DNA of 64,000 bases from Valencia hispanica (lineage: Eukaryota > Chordata > Actinopteri > Cyprinodontiformes > Valenciidae). Location of the stretch: assembly GCA_963556495.2 (NCBI GenBank), contig OY747702.1:6761001-6825000 (forward strand), read 5' to 3'. The first letter of the stretch is position 1. Each line of letters opens with the position of its first letter. Both the position numbers and the translations under genes were made by a program. Below the pieces are notes generated by a model. It worked only from the letters and a program-made list of their open reading frames with translations, was not told where the DNA came from and searched no databases. Below, one piece after another: positions 10,501 to 21,822 of this stretch.

Positions 10501-13085
10501 ATGTGGCAAAAGAAGGCGTTGCCTAGCAGACCAAGAGACTCGAGGTGGGAGACGGCTAAGCTGCATCAACACTTCCTTGCTATTCCAACTCAAGACGTGG
10601 CCGAGACTTAGCTTGTTTTATACCCCACAGCGGCAGGATGGCTGACGTTAACAATCACCACAGAGTGAATAGCAATGCCCGATTTGAATTCAAGTGCAGT
10701 GTAGAGTTTTAACCTGAAGAGGGCGCCAGTGCAATAATTTCCACAGCAAGCCATCTTTGTCTAATAAGTGCACGATTAAAATCCGAACACGAATAAACAT
10801 TGCGAACTGATGGTCAAATTCAGAGAAACAAAATGATCTAGACTTAATGTGAGGCTGAGGCAGAAGACCTTCCCTGGAGTAAGCAGGGAGAGCAAGCCAC
10901 CCGTGCTAGCACTGACGGCTAATCTGAGACCTGTCAATCAACAGGACACAACCCTTATAATTCATAATTTCAAACATAGGCCTACATCTAAACGGATGAG
11001 TTATAAAAAAATTCACCGCCCTCAGAATTGTCAAGATTGTAAACTTGACCTATTAAACCTAAAATGTTTTTTTGAACCATGCTTTAAACATGTTTATTTC
11101 TGCTGTGAAGTTGGCATATTTAACACTGGAGTCAAAGGGAACTTGCTCCTTTATGGAACCAGCTCCTAGTGGATGAGGGGGGAACTGCAATTTTTGTTAC
11201 TTCTGCATTGGCTTCACAATTGGCTGGCGAAGTTTGCCCCTCGTTCTGGACCTGTTGCAGGCGGGAAACGCTATCACGGCTCATGACCCTGCTCTACGCA
11301 GATGGGATCTGTGCATTGTAAGTCTTGTTTTCTAACATCTGATAATTACAACTTTGTTTAAAGCATATCAAAGATTAGAAGCAATATGATATGGGGGTTG
11401 TAAAAGAAACAGTAAATCTAGCTTGCAGCACCCAGGCTAATAACGTTAGCCTCGCTTAGCAATGTTTTTTTTGGCCATTAATCCTTTCCCTGGTCTTTCT
11501 CTACTCTCTGGGGCATGCAGAAGGCTCATAGCTGTATGATTGTGGTCTATCATATGTGTAGTTGTACACATTTAAAGTTTCTTCTATGTCAGAGCCAGCA
11601 TTATAATCCATAGTTTTCTATTGATTGAGCTGACCGATCTCCTTTCTGTTACGTCACTTCTGGTTTGGCGGAGGTTAGATCTTCTCTCAAAAACGACTCC
11701 AAAAGCTAAAGTAATTAATGTATGAGTACATTTTTATTTAGAAACAGTTCGTAATACATTTCTCTAAACAGTGGTTTAAGGGGGCAGGGCAGGGTAGTAC
11801 GTTAACTTGTTTAGCTTATAGCACTGGCGCTACAGAGGATGCTGGTTTTGTAGCACAGACATAAAAGTAGCACCAACACAACATGTCTTTCATAGCCTTC
11901 AGCGTTTACAACTCCTTGAAGAAATTTGAATAGTATGAGCTACAAAACTTTATTTTCCTTTGGGACCAATCAAACATTTTTTTATTTAATTTAATTGAAT
12001 GACAGACATGTTATTTGAATTGAGACGACATTGTAAATAACAGCAAGCATGTTAACACTTAGTGCGTTTGTTGGGAGCAGTAATGGTTACAGTCTAACAG
12101 CTGATATTATAATTAATGCATGTCTGTGTTTAAGCTCTTGCTGCTCAACTAGCTTCTTTATGGGTTTTCCATTTTGAATCATGCGCACATAAACGTCTCA
12201 CACTCCTTGTTGGAAGCATCAATATCGCAGTCAATTATGATGGAAATATAGCGGGCTCGTCTGATACAGTAACTTCTGCAAGACCTGATTTCATTTCTCC
12301 CGTGATGGTAGTCGTCCCTCAGTACCAGCACAGTCCAAGTGTTGTTTTGAGACGAATACACTGCTGAAAATGAAGCATGTTCTGAACTCCGTCGGATTCT
12401 CTAAGCATGCGTATGCCGTCTGATGGTGGACTAGCAACACGCAGGGATTGTGGGATATACTGCTAATTATATTAATATAATAACACTTGGTTACCATTAT
12501 AGACTACAGCCACTATGTAGCATTAAGACGTACCATCGCCTCATCCGTCACAGTCGCATCTTCCTTACAGTTAAAAAAAACATGCAGCTTGCGAAGCTGT
12601 CGCACGGGTGCTACGTATGAAAAGAAATTTATTGCACAGACAGGTTTTTTTTCATCGCACGTGCGACATACAGTATATGGTGCACTGTACAGCCCCGGAG
12701 GGCTCTAACCTGCAACCTGCACTTTAACTCAATGTTTCCCCCAAGGCTGATGGTTGATGGTTGATATAAATGTGCCAGATTTCTTCTCCACTTTGCAGAG
12801 TTTTTAAGTTCTATACATAGCTGACATCAGGTTTCAAAAATTCATTTCCCCCTGCACTGCTGCTTCCATCTGACGCGACAATTTGTTCTGTAAACAACCC
12901 AGTAATGAAAGCATACACAGTAATTTGGACATAAACAAGAACGTGTCAACTCTTTGGAGAAAAATGTTACAGAACTAAAAAAGTACTTTTCTGTCTAACC
13001 TAAATACAAACACACCGAAAGTCATTCACCTAAATCCTCTGCCCACTTTTTCCATTTGATGTAGACCTGTTTTTTTTTTTGCCAG
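10501..13085. other. Rest of intron B-C, unassigned
   Basis: Mixed sequence with several short open frames (10849-11169, 12179-12497, 12487-12708), none with a recognisable domain. The block 11160-12720 is richer in CpG and in stem-like words (for example GCAGCTTGCGAAGCTG near 12583) than its surroundings and may be an old transposon. A polypyrimidine tract before 13085 is the exon C acceptor. Confidence 0.4.
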
Positions 13086-13195
13086 GTCCAGGCTTGCTGA
13101 TTTCCTCAGTAACTGCCAACCATCTCATCTGACAGCCAGCGGATGTTTGAAAGACTCAACAGGCCTCTGCCTCCGAGCCTACGCTGGGCTTATAG
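13086..13195 (+). CDS. GFRA receptor exon C: first half of cysteine-rich domain 3
   Basis: A 110-nt exon too short for routine ORF listing, found because exon B ends in phase 2 and exon D begins inside a glycine codon. The acceptor is TTTGCCAG and the donor GTACTG. It encodes SRLADFLSNCQPSHLTASGC and then CLKDSTGLCLRAYAGLI, giving the family string CRSRLADF-NCQP-C-CL-AYxGLIG when joined to its neighbours. The length of 110 nt and the 2-to-1 phase change are what this exon has in vertebrate GFRA genes as I recall them. CLRAY, rather than CLLAY, resembles GFRA3. It has three cysteines. The exon lies 8.4 kb after exon B and 2.6 kb before exon D. Confidence 0.92.
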
Positions 13196-14294
13196 GTACT
13201 GACTCAGACAGCAACATCACATTTTCGCATCTTTACTTGACTTCAGTATAAGAGCTAGGGAGTATAAAATCTGGAACTCCCTCCTTATGAAGTAGATTGA
13301 TTTTCAAGCCCAAAGACCACAGAGAGAGCAGAGAGAAGCCCAAACACTAACTAATCTAAAAGTTTAGGTTCATTCTTTTAAAGCAGATTTTAGCAAGTTT
13401 TTTTTATAAGTTAGATTAAACAACTCTAATATAAACTTTCTTATATTCTCGGTTGCTAATACAGAGAATAAAATGATGATATTTTGATATCCTCGCCTCA
13501 TGTGCAGTGAGTGATGGTGATGGACATCAGCACCCCATAACCTTGAAAGAATAAATAGCTGGATGCATTTAGGTGTTTTAGCGTTGCATCCACAAAAACT
13601 ACAAAGCATTTCATAACAATCTAATGCTGGCTTCTGGTAAAGTAAAAAAATTAGATATTTATGTTTTTCTAACATTTTGAGATATTACCTTGAAATCTCT
13701 TGCTGATCAAATGGAGGAAGAGTGGAGGTAACAATATTATTTAATTCCGGATTGATTTGGCATTTTCTGTGCTTTTAAATCACTGAGAGCAGGTTAGTTG
13801 TGTGCTAATTTACTTTATTTACATTTACCTCATATTTTTAAGAGGTTATTCTACTGAAGGGTGAGAATGCAGTCAGCAAGGGATGGACAAAAAAATGGTC
13901 ACAAAATAATCATTGACAGTTGTAAAGGGACTTAATTACATTTTTTGTTATTTTTTAAATGTAGTTTTATACCTGATAGGCTCTCAGCAGCACTGTTGAT
14001 TCTTTTTTAGAAGTTAATAGTTCTTCTCTGGTACACAAGTGGGGTTAACCACTGTCATCGTTCCTGGGCTTTAATTTACAAGTAAAGAAAGGCCATCTGT
14101 TGGGCTCTCAGTAGCTTGAAATATGGATTCTTCAGCCACAGTCTTGATGTCTCATCTGCTAGGAACCAATGGAAAATTATCCACGGATCACAGGAATTAT
14201 TCAGGTTACCTTTGAATCCATGTTAATTATACACCAGCTGAAGCTACAGGTCAGGTTTAATCTGATTTAAAGTGCAGCTATGAACAAAGGATGG

Positions 14295-14365
14295 ATCCAT
14301 GTCCTTTCAAAGTTGAGACATGGGCGGACATGACGACCATGTCTCAACTTTGAAAGGACATGGAT
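14295..14365. repeat. Perfect 28-bp inverted repeat (hairpin)
   Basis: Bases 14295-14322 are the exact reverse complement of 14338-14365, separated by a 15-base loop (GGCGGACATGACGAC). If transcribed as part of the GFRA intron it would fold into a 28-bp stem with no mismatch. It has no target duplication or transposon-like ends that I can see. Confidence 0.9.
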
Positions 14366-14753
14366 ATGTGACTTTAGTAACAGGGAAAAAAGAAGAAACT
14401 TAGTTAAACTGCAAACCAGATACTTCAAAAACACAACTGAGTACATACCGAAGCAAACCAATTGGCTGCAGCTATCATGTCTAAAGATGCCAACCATTTC
14501 AATCCACTAGCAGAATGATGGTGGATAGACTGATCTAATGCATCTGATATTTTCCAATCAAAGACTAGTTTAGCAGATATTTTTTCCTAAATAAAGAATA
14601 TAATAATATACAAATCTATTTTGTTCCCCTGTGGTTTTTGATATTTGATATACTGTATTTTACTTGTTAAAATCTTCAGCTAAAATATAAAACAGGAAAT
14701 ATTTGCTCAGTGAATAACTAGTGATTTTTTAAAGATATATCGATTACCAACAT

Positions 14754-14758
<5 letters not shown>

Positions 14759-14847
<89 letters not shown>
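14759..14847. repeat. (GT)n(AT)n compound microsatellite
   Basis: About 18 GT units followed by about 26 AT units. The Cys-Val / Ile-Tyr frame across it is an artefact. Confidence 0.97.
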
Positions 14848-14850
<3 letters not shown>

Positions 14851-15834
14851 TATCAGAGTAATTGTGCGAGTCTTGTATTTTTTTCAGATTTTAAGACACT
14901 CAAATTTATGGAAGGGTTGCTTGATTATGATGTTTTTATGATGATATGTGTTTTTTTACATGATTACTTTCTTTTCTGCATAGATAGCTGAGTTTAATCA
15001 GCCTCATTCCCAGTGTATTTTACCCAGCAGGACGTTTCTCTTAATGAAAGCTTCACAGTGAGTGAAGTGGTTGTGATGCTTACGGTTGTTGTGAGACAGC
15101 TGATGGGATGCAAAAATGCATGTTGAGCTTTTAACACATTTATTTTGACATTACCGTTTTTAAACTATGTCAAGACTAGTTTCAATTTGTTACAGAACAA
15201 GCTGTGATGTCAATGAATGTAATGAAGGTGAGCCAATGCCCCAAAACAGAGCTTTCTTCTCACTTTTGGCAATTTTAGGCTTTATTATAAGAGAATGATG
15301 TGATTTATTTTTAGTAAAACATCGTCTCATGGGTATACTGACTTGGAAAAATCAACATTAAAGTTTGAAGCCAAAAAACAGCAAGTCTTAAGTTGACCCA
15401 AAATAACTGATATGTGGTTGTTACAATGCCAAATTGACCTGCGCAAAAATTCTCTGAAGAAGTGCAGTGAGTTGATAGGTTTGAGATAGATGGCCAGGGC
15501 AGCAAAGTAAAGAGAGGCAAGACAGAGTGTAAAGAGACATGACAGCTGACAAACACATGTGGTTAGAGAACTGTTGAGTGGCTTTCTGCCAGCTTTGTTA
15601 GTGATGGATGAGTTCTGGATCAGGCTCTGAGCTTTTAGACAGGCACAACTCTTCACACCCTGTCAGACACTCATAATCCAGATTTTCTGATTGTAAACAA
15701 TCATAGAATTACAGCATCTGTATCAGGGTGACACTTGGCTCTTCCTACTTAAAGTCAATCCAGGATGCTTAGAAAAAGATCCAGGGTATCTACAGACACA
15801 TTTTCCAATGCTAAGCTAATGTTCCTACATGCAG

Positions 15835-15969
15835 GTACCATCATGACTCCCAACTATGTCAGCAACAGCTCTGCTGACGTATCGCTGTGGTGCAACTGTG
15901 AGGGCAGCGGCAACCAGTGGCAGGAATGTCTGAGGCTGCAGCGCCTTTTCACCCACAACAACTGCCTAC
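15835..15969 (+). CDS. GFRA receptor exon D: second half of cysteine-rich domain 3
   Basis: A 135-nt exon with acceptor ATGCAG and donor GTGAGT. It is entered in phase 1 (completing the glycine of LIG) and left in phase 1. It encodes GTIMTPNYVSNSSADVSLWC, then NCEGSGNQWQECLRLQRLFT and HNNCL. The strings GTxMTPNY, WCxC-GSGN-EC and F-NxCL are the second half of GFRA domain 3. NSS is a potential N-glycosylation site. TPNYVSN resembles the TPNFVSN of GFRA3, while the rest fits the general family. The in-frame extension upstream of the acceptor is intron. Confidence 0.93.
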
Positions 15970-16629
15970 GTGAGTCCACACTGAGTGTGTAAATAGGCCT
16001 TCTGTGCTGACCCCAAAAACACTTTAGTTGGACTATCAAAGGTTAAAGCCTGTTAAAACACGTTATGATATGACATTCCGGTCTAACTAATTGTTAGAGT
16101 CAAATTGTTGATTGCATGTTAATTTATCCAGTAAATAAGTCACAGTATAAACATTTTGTGATAACTACTATTGAATCATTGATTTCAGAGAATTATCACA
16201 ATATTTCGCAATATTTTATGTCATGATATTGTATTGATATTCTAAAGGAATGTATCTCTTTTTTGTATTGTTTTATTTTTTTAGAATTTGAATGGAACCA
16301 TTAATGATGACAGTAATTTTTGTAGTAAAACTAAAGATATGATTGCTAGTTGGTGGCTGTTCTCATCTTCTTTGTTCCAGTAGATCAACTAGATCTAGTA
16401 ATAAAAAGTGGATGTGTTATGTATGAAACAGGTTGGAGTGTTTAGAATGCTGTGACAGTTTTTCTACAGTTAGATTCGGTTTTAAAACTCACAATATATA
16501 GTCTTATAGTCACATAGTATCATAATAAATCGCAATATATCGTATCGCACCCACATATATTGTGATACATATCGTTTTACCAGATTTTTGCCGATACACA
16601 TCCCTATGTAGAAGTATCCAAATTTTTAT
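15970..16629 (+). other. Start of intron D-E with degraded repeat
   Basis: From about 16180 to 16608 the sequence is full of ATATCG, TGATA and AATATT words and ends with a CGATACACATCCCTATG string. This resembles the decayed fish repeats that start with a GGGATGTG-type terminus. No coding content. Confidence 0.4.
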
Positions 16630-17204
16630 TTAAAGCTACATTGTGTATTTTTTTGAGTTAATTCTTAGCAAAAAACCCTTTATTCTTTCAAAAATATGTG
16701 CTCATTCATGTGTAATTACTTCCACCTACTAATGAAAGTATTCTCGTAAGTGTAGAATCTGCTATTCAGAATACATACGCGCGAGTCGCGGTAATGGCTG
16801 AATCCATGTTGAGCCTCCATCTTTGAAATACATTGGCCAATGAGGGACATCCTTTTCTAGCTCCGCCTTTCACGCTTTGGCTACACTCAGTTGCACCGTG
16901 ATATTACGTTATATATACAGTCAATGACCGTGACGAATGCCAGAGGGAGATTGTCTACTCGCGAAGCGGCAGATGTCTGACTATATACCTAAATGCAATG
17001 TAGTTTTCTAAAGTAACCTCATCACTGGAAGGAACACTGGACGAAGTCATAGTACTGGAAGACATGTTGACCTTGGCATGAAACGGCCACCATAGGAGTT
17101 AAAACGCGCTCGGAATGGGGGGGTGGGAGGTGGGACTAGAACATAATATACAGTTGGTTGTTTCACCACTAGATGGGAGAAGTTCTTACACAATGTAGCT
17201 TTAA
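16630..17204. mobile_element. TTAA-flanked MITE (non-autonomous DNA transposon)
   Basis: The ends are inverted: TTTAAAGCTACATTGTGTA at 16629-16647 pairs perfectly with 17187-17205. The outermost four bases at each end are TTAA, so it can be read as a TTAA target duplication flanking AGCTACATTGTGTA termini, as in piggyBac-like MITEs. The 575-bp body has no transposase frame. It sits in the GFRA intron D-E. Confidence 0.75.
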
Positions 17205-17899
17205 AAACATTTATTCTGTTGGGGAAAATCAGACCCACAGCATCACAGATCATCTGCGGGCGTGAGGTTATTACCAACATCATTCATCTTTTGGGTTCAA
17301 GTTAAACCAACCTGCTTGTTGGTGAAAAGGTCAATCTTAGTCTGATGCAACCAAATCACATGGTTCCAGATGAAATCATGGCACAGTTTAGTAAACTCCA
17401 TGTTTTTAGTTTGTGATGGTAGGACAGAAGAGGCTTTTTCCTCACAGTTATCATGCAGATGACATGTAATGGTTTTTATGGAGATTCGGTGAGCCTCAAG
17501 ATAACAAGATTTTTTGTTTTACCTTGCTTATCATCCTGTGTGTGGTGGCAAAATACATATGGCTCTACACCCAGGTTACCACCTAGTGGGTAACAACAAT
17601 CTCATATTACAGTCATACTTCAGGGAAACAGAAACTCATGGAACAGTAATTAGAAGCTAATATGACTCTGATTAACTTGAAAGGTAAACAATGAATAAAA
17701 AAAAATATAGCTTCAGTTAGATTTATTTTTGAAATTGTGTTAGTAGTACGGACAGTTGTTCCACCAGAAATGTTATTACAAAACAAAAATGCCTCCCACC
17801 CCCCTTATAAATTATTCTATTTTTCCTTTTTTGACACATATTGTATTAGATAATCAAACTAATTTGAATGTAAAACAAAGAAATCTCAAACTCTGCAGA
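17205..17899 (+). other. Intronic spacer
   Basis: AT-rich sequence between the MITE and the LINE. No recognisable gene or repeat. Confidence 0.4.
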
Positions 17900-17917
17900 C
17901 CTCACCTGACATGATTA

Positions 17918-19243
17918 ATGTCAGAGGTCATGATTCAACAACATATAAGAGACTGCTTTTGTCTGTCTGCTGAAGGAGGAGCAGCTGCTCTATGTCTCTC
18001 TCCAGATCCGTTCACTTTATTTTCTTTTCTGTTTGCTTTTCTTGTTTTCTTTCTTAACCTTTTCTTAGTTACTTTTTTTTCCCAGCCCCTGGAGTTACTG
18101 TATTGGACCAGATCTCTTCTTGGATTACTTTTCTATGGACTTATCAACATGGCTTTTTGCTCAGCTGAGGATTTTGAAAAACTGCTCCACAGAATTGAGG
18201 GCATTGAAACGAAGCTACGTCGTCTGGAAATTAATTTTGATCTCCACGCTGATTATGGACAAAATGACACAACTTTACCTTTGAATACAAACAGCCCTGT
18301 GTTATGCCGGTCTAACCGTGTCACAGAGACTCCCTACAGGCGTCTGAGCAGCAGAACTCCGCACTACAATGAAAACTGGCCAGCTTTAAAACGCACGGAA
18401 TCAACCCCAGCCCGTTCTCCGAGGAAGAAAAAACAAAAGAAACTCCGACACAGAGAAACCTCTGAACCCAGAACTGCCGCTTCTGCTAAAAGTAAACAAA
18501 AGAGGTTTCAGCCAAAAACAAGAGATATTTCTCCACCTGGAATCCCGCTGAAAAACAGATTCGCAGCCTTGAGTTCCCCGAAAGATGACGCAGCCCCCAG
18601 GGCCAGTCAAAGCCACCAGGAGAAACCCAGCCGCATCAAACGGACACATAACAAAGTAAGAGCGCCCCCAGCAAAGACTGTTATCATACAAGACGGATCA
18701 ATTAATGGAATTGAGGCTTTTTGTAGCAAGAATACCAAAGTTTATAGCTGCTACAAAAATACAGTGAGAGAAATGTCAGAAAAAATCCCTAAAATCTTGG
18801 ACCAACATCCTGCTTTGGAAAAGCTCGTCATTCACGCTGGATCAGCAGATATCGCGATGAGACAATCAGAGATTCTGAAGAGAGACTTTTCTGATCTCCT
18901 ACAGAGACTTGATGGACTTAACGTAAACATCCTCGTCAGCGGACCAGTCCCTGAAGGGAATGATGAAAGATTTAGCAGACTCCGCATGCTCCATAAATGG
19001 TTGAAGAAACAATCAGCTGAGAAGTCGTTCACATTTATTAATAATTTCAAAGTATTTGGAAGTGCTAATCATCTGTTCAAAGCAGGCCGTTATTTTAACA
19101 AGGCCGGAGTAAGGCTCCTAGCAGCAAACATTTTTTCTTATCAAAATCAGAAAGCAAAACACTTGCTCCCAAAAGCTGACCTTGAGGCGCCCATGGATAT
19201 CAGAGAACAAAAACAGCAAGTCTGGATGACACCACAGGACTGA
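17918..19243 (+). CDS. LINE ORF1 protein with coiled coil and esterase-like domain
   Basis: A 441-codon open frame, the longest in the window, with no stop or frameshift. Residues 31-57 are strongly hydrophobic (TLFSFLFAFLVFFLNLFLV). From Met78 (18149, good context CAACATGG) the protein begins MAFCSAEDFEKLLHRIEGIE, a likely coiled coil. I think 18149 is the family's natural start, so the first 77 residues may be read-through of a 5' UTR. Residues about 150-260 are basic (RSPRKKKQKK). From about 270 comes an SGNH-hydrolase/esterase-like domain of the kind in CR1/L2 ORF1: VIHAGSADI, ILKRDFSDLL, ILVSGPVPEGNDERFSRL, FINNF, AGVRLLAANI. The usual GxND motif reads GSAD and the LHPN block reads YFNKAG, so catalysis is doubtful. 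Its role would be RNA binding in retrotransposition. Confidence 0.75.
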   Translation: MSEVMIQQHIRDCFCLSAEGGAAALCLSPDPFTLFSFLFAFLVFFLNLFLVTFFSQPLELLYWTRSLLGLLFYGLINMAFCSAEDFEKLLHRIEGIETKLRRLEINFDLHADYGQNDTTLPLNTNSPVLCRSNRVTETPYRRLSSRTPHYNENWPALKRTESTPARSPRKKKQKKLRHRETSEPRTAASAKSKQKRFQPKTRDISPPGIPLKNRFAALSSPKDDAAPRASQSHQEKPSRIKRTHNKVRAPPAKTVIIQDGSINGIEAFCSKNTKVYSCYKNTVREMSEKIPKILDQHPALEKLVIHAGSADIAMRQSEILKRDFSDLLQRLDGLNVNILVSGPVPEGNDERFSRLRMLHKWLKKQSAEKSFTFINNFKVFGSANHLFKAGRYFNKAGVRLLAANIFSYQNQKAKHLLPKADLEAPMDIREQKQQVWMTPQD

Positions 19244-19599
19244 ACAGATAAACAACCATCAGAGATTAAGTCTTCATCTTCCTGTGACTCAGCCACATCA
19301 AATGAGTCTCCATTTAGAAACTTTACAGACAGACTGAACTAGCAAATCAAATTTGGGACACAATTAACACCTAAACTTAGACTACACCAAACGCCTGGGA
19401 CTAGTGTCAATAAGCCTGGGAGCTTCCTCCCACTGATGATTACAGATATTTGATATTTGAGGGAACCGGGCAATAAATCCGCCCCTACCGTCTCCCAGAA
19501 TTCACCCGGCACCCCTGAGGCTATATCAGTGATTATCAGCAGCAGGAAACATTAACCGTTAACCACACGCTCTCATATTAAACAAAATCTCAAATTGAT

Positions 19600-20828
19600 A
19601 ACCTGTCAGAAGGTTCAGCTGCCCATCACCACAGCACCGAGACAGCACCGAGACTGTCCTCGTCAAAGTATTTAATGACATCCGCATAAATACAGACTGT
19701 GGAAGAACCACAGTGCTGGTTCTGTTGGACATCAGTGCAGCATTTGACACTGTTGATCATGATATTTTATTGGAACGACTGGAGAGCTGGGTCGGACTCT
19801 CTGGTACAGTACTTGGCTGGTTCGAGTCTTACCTAAAGAACAGGGACTTCTATGTTTCAATAGGAAACTTTTCATCGGAACGAACAGAAATCACATGTGG
19901 GGTGCCCCAGAGCTCCATCCTGGGGCCCCTCTTATTTAATATCTACATGCTCCCACTAGGCAAGATTATAGCAACCAATAATATTAGCTACCATAACTAC
20001 GCAGATGACACTCAGCTCTACATTACAATGTCACCAGGTGACTCTGAACCCATTCAAACCCTAAATCAATGCATTGACCAAATAAATGGATGGATGTGCC
20101 ATAACTTTCTCCAGCTGAATAGAAACAAAACTGAAGTGATTATTTTTGGACCCAAGGAGGAACGATCAAGAGTCAGCACACAGCTTCAATTAATACAGCT
20201 AGAAACTACTGATCAGGTTCGTAACCTAGGTGTAGTAATGGACTCAGACCTGAACCTCCAGGGTCACATAAAGGCAATAACAAGGTCAGCGTTCTATCAC
20301 CTGAAGAACATCTCTAGGATTAAAGGACTGATTTTGCAACACGATCTAGAAAAACTCATCCATGCGTTTATCTTTAGTCGGATTGATTACTGCAACAGCA
20401 TCTTCACAGGTCTGCCTAAAAAGTCAATCAGACAGCTGCAGCTGATCCAGAACGCTGCCGCTCGCGTCCTCACTAGAACCAGGAAAGTAGAGCACATCAC
20501 CCCAGTTCTAAAGTCCTTACACTGGCTCCCTGTAGCTCAGAGAATAGACTTTAAAATACTTTTACTAGTTTATAAATCATTACATGGCTTAGCACCAAAA
20601 TATGTTGAAAACCTGTTGTCATGGTACCAACCACCAAGACCACTCAGGTCCTCCAACTTTAGCCTACTAAACATCCCTAGACTCAGAACTAAACATGGAG
20701 AAGCAGCTTTCACTTTTTATGCTCCCCTTATCTGGAACAGACTTCCTGACGAGTGTAGAGCTGCTGAAACTCTGAACTGCTTTAAATCGAGACTAAAAAC
20801 CCATCTGTTTAGAATTGCCTTTGAGTAA
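19600..20828 (+). pseudogene. LINE ORF2 remnant: reverse transcriptase, 5' part deleted
   Basis: Open from about 19690 to the stop at 20826-20828, with recognisable RT similarity starting near 19600 ([16 protein letters not shown]). Blocks: [38 protein letters not shown], the catalytic palm [48 protein letters not shown], then the conserved C-terminus ([80 protein letters not shown]). PQSS replaces the usual PQGS. There is no endonuclease domain, so the copy cannot move by itself. A second copy of the same C-terminal region is at 59519-60320. Confidence 0.9.
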
Positions 20829-21139
20829 ATGCTTGATGTCATATGTATGAAATGTGTTCATGCTCTCTTGCTTTTTTTTATTTTTCTCTTGCTTTATTGT
20901 GTATCATGTGTAATGTGTGTTTCTTTTATGTGTTTCTTTTAAATCACCAAATCATGTAAAGCACCTTGAATTACCCTGCTGTTGAAAGTGTGCTATACAA
21001 ATAAAATTGCCTTGCCTTGCCTTGCTTAAAATGGCCTCCAAGGGAGAGTTCCAAGGCCAGAACCACTGCTGACATGAAAGAGCACAAAGTCCCACATTTA
21101 CCAAAACACATCTAGACTTTTGGGTGAATACTCAATTCC

Positions 21140-21822
21140 CTTCATTTCATTTATATAGCGCCAATTCACAACACATGTAATCTCAAGGCACTTTACAAGA
21201 AAAGTCATTTCAATTCAATCGCACATACATTCCAATTAATCAGTCAGTTAATTATTCCAATCATTTAAAAAGTTTTATATCTAAGGAAACCCAGCAGATT
21301 ACATTAAGTCATTGACTTGCTGCCTTCACTCCTCCTGAACGAACATGTAGTGATAGTAGACAGTCGCCTACGATGGGTTGCTGACTTCACAGCAATCCCT
21401 CATACTGAGCCAACATTTAGCGACAGTGGAGAAGTAAAATTCCCCTTTAACAGGAAGAAACCTCCAGCAGAACCAGAACCTGGCTCAGTACGACCGACTG
21501 GGGGTTTGAGAAGATAGAGCAGACACACAAAAAAACAAGAGAACTGTAAGAGTACTTTCTATGTTAAAGAAAGTAAAAAGTGGATAACAACAAGGCATCA
21601 CAGCAGAGCAATATGCCAGACCAGGTGTAGCTTCTATGGAGAGAAAAACACTGAGAGAAAACAAAGTTAACAGTTGAAATAACATCAGGTCCTGTACGTG
21701 AAGAGTAGTAGAAGACAAAAGTAGCAGAGTGAAGAAAAGTGGACGATCTGTCCTCTAGCAGTCTAAGCCTATAGCAGCATAACTACAGAGATAGCTCAGG
21801 ATGACCTAAGCCACTCTAACTC
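21140..21822 (-). repeat. L2-type LINE 3' UTR fragment
   Basis: On the minus strand it ends with GGCGCTATATAAATGAAATG, the stem-like tail (AAAGTGCCTTGAGAT) common to fish L2 3' ends. The part near 21400-21500 (CAGTGGAGAAG ... AGGAAGAAACCTCCAGCAGAACCAG) is repeated in decayed form at 51025-51110, and 21719-21822 matches 8517-8610. No protein. Confidence 0.7.

Larger units (their letters stand above)
13196..15834 (+). other. Intron C-D
   Basis: 2.6 kb intron, donor GTACTG, acceptor TACATGCAG. It holds the perfect foldback at 14295-14365 and the GT/AT microsatellite at 14759-14847. Otherwise nothing recognisable. Confidence 0.6.
17900..21030 (+). mobile_element. L2-type LINE, internally deleted
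   Basis: A + strand element in the sense orientation of the GFRA gene: ORF1 (open), a short inter-ORF segment (19244-19600), then ORF2 from within the reverse transcriptase to its natural stop at 20826-20828, and a 3' UTR that ends with AATAAAATTGCC and a CCTTG pentamer tail (21003-21025). The endonuclease and the first part of RT are missing, so an internal deletion of perhaps 2 kb is inferred. Pieces of the same family end in the same CCTTG tail at 29400 (minus), 58990 (minus), 60570 (plus) and 61491 (minus). Confidence 0.85.

Noticed and set aside
9542..10593. Many long overlapping frames on both strands, proline- or glycine-rich
   Set aside because: They arise from the GT-rich repeat, overlap one another on both strands and show no domain.
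14761..14991. Frame beginning with Cys-Val and Ile-Tyr repeats
   Set aside because: Translation of a GT/AT microsatellite.
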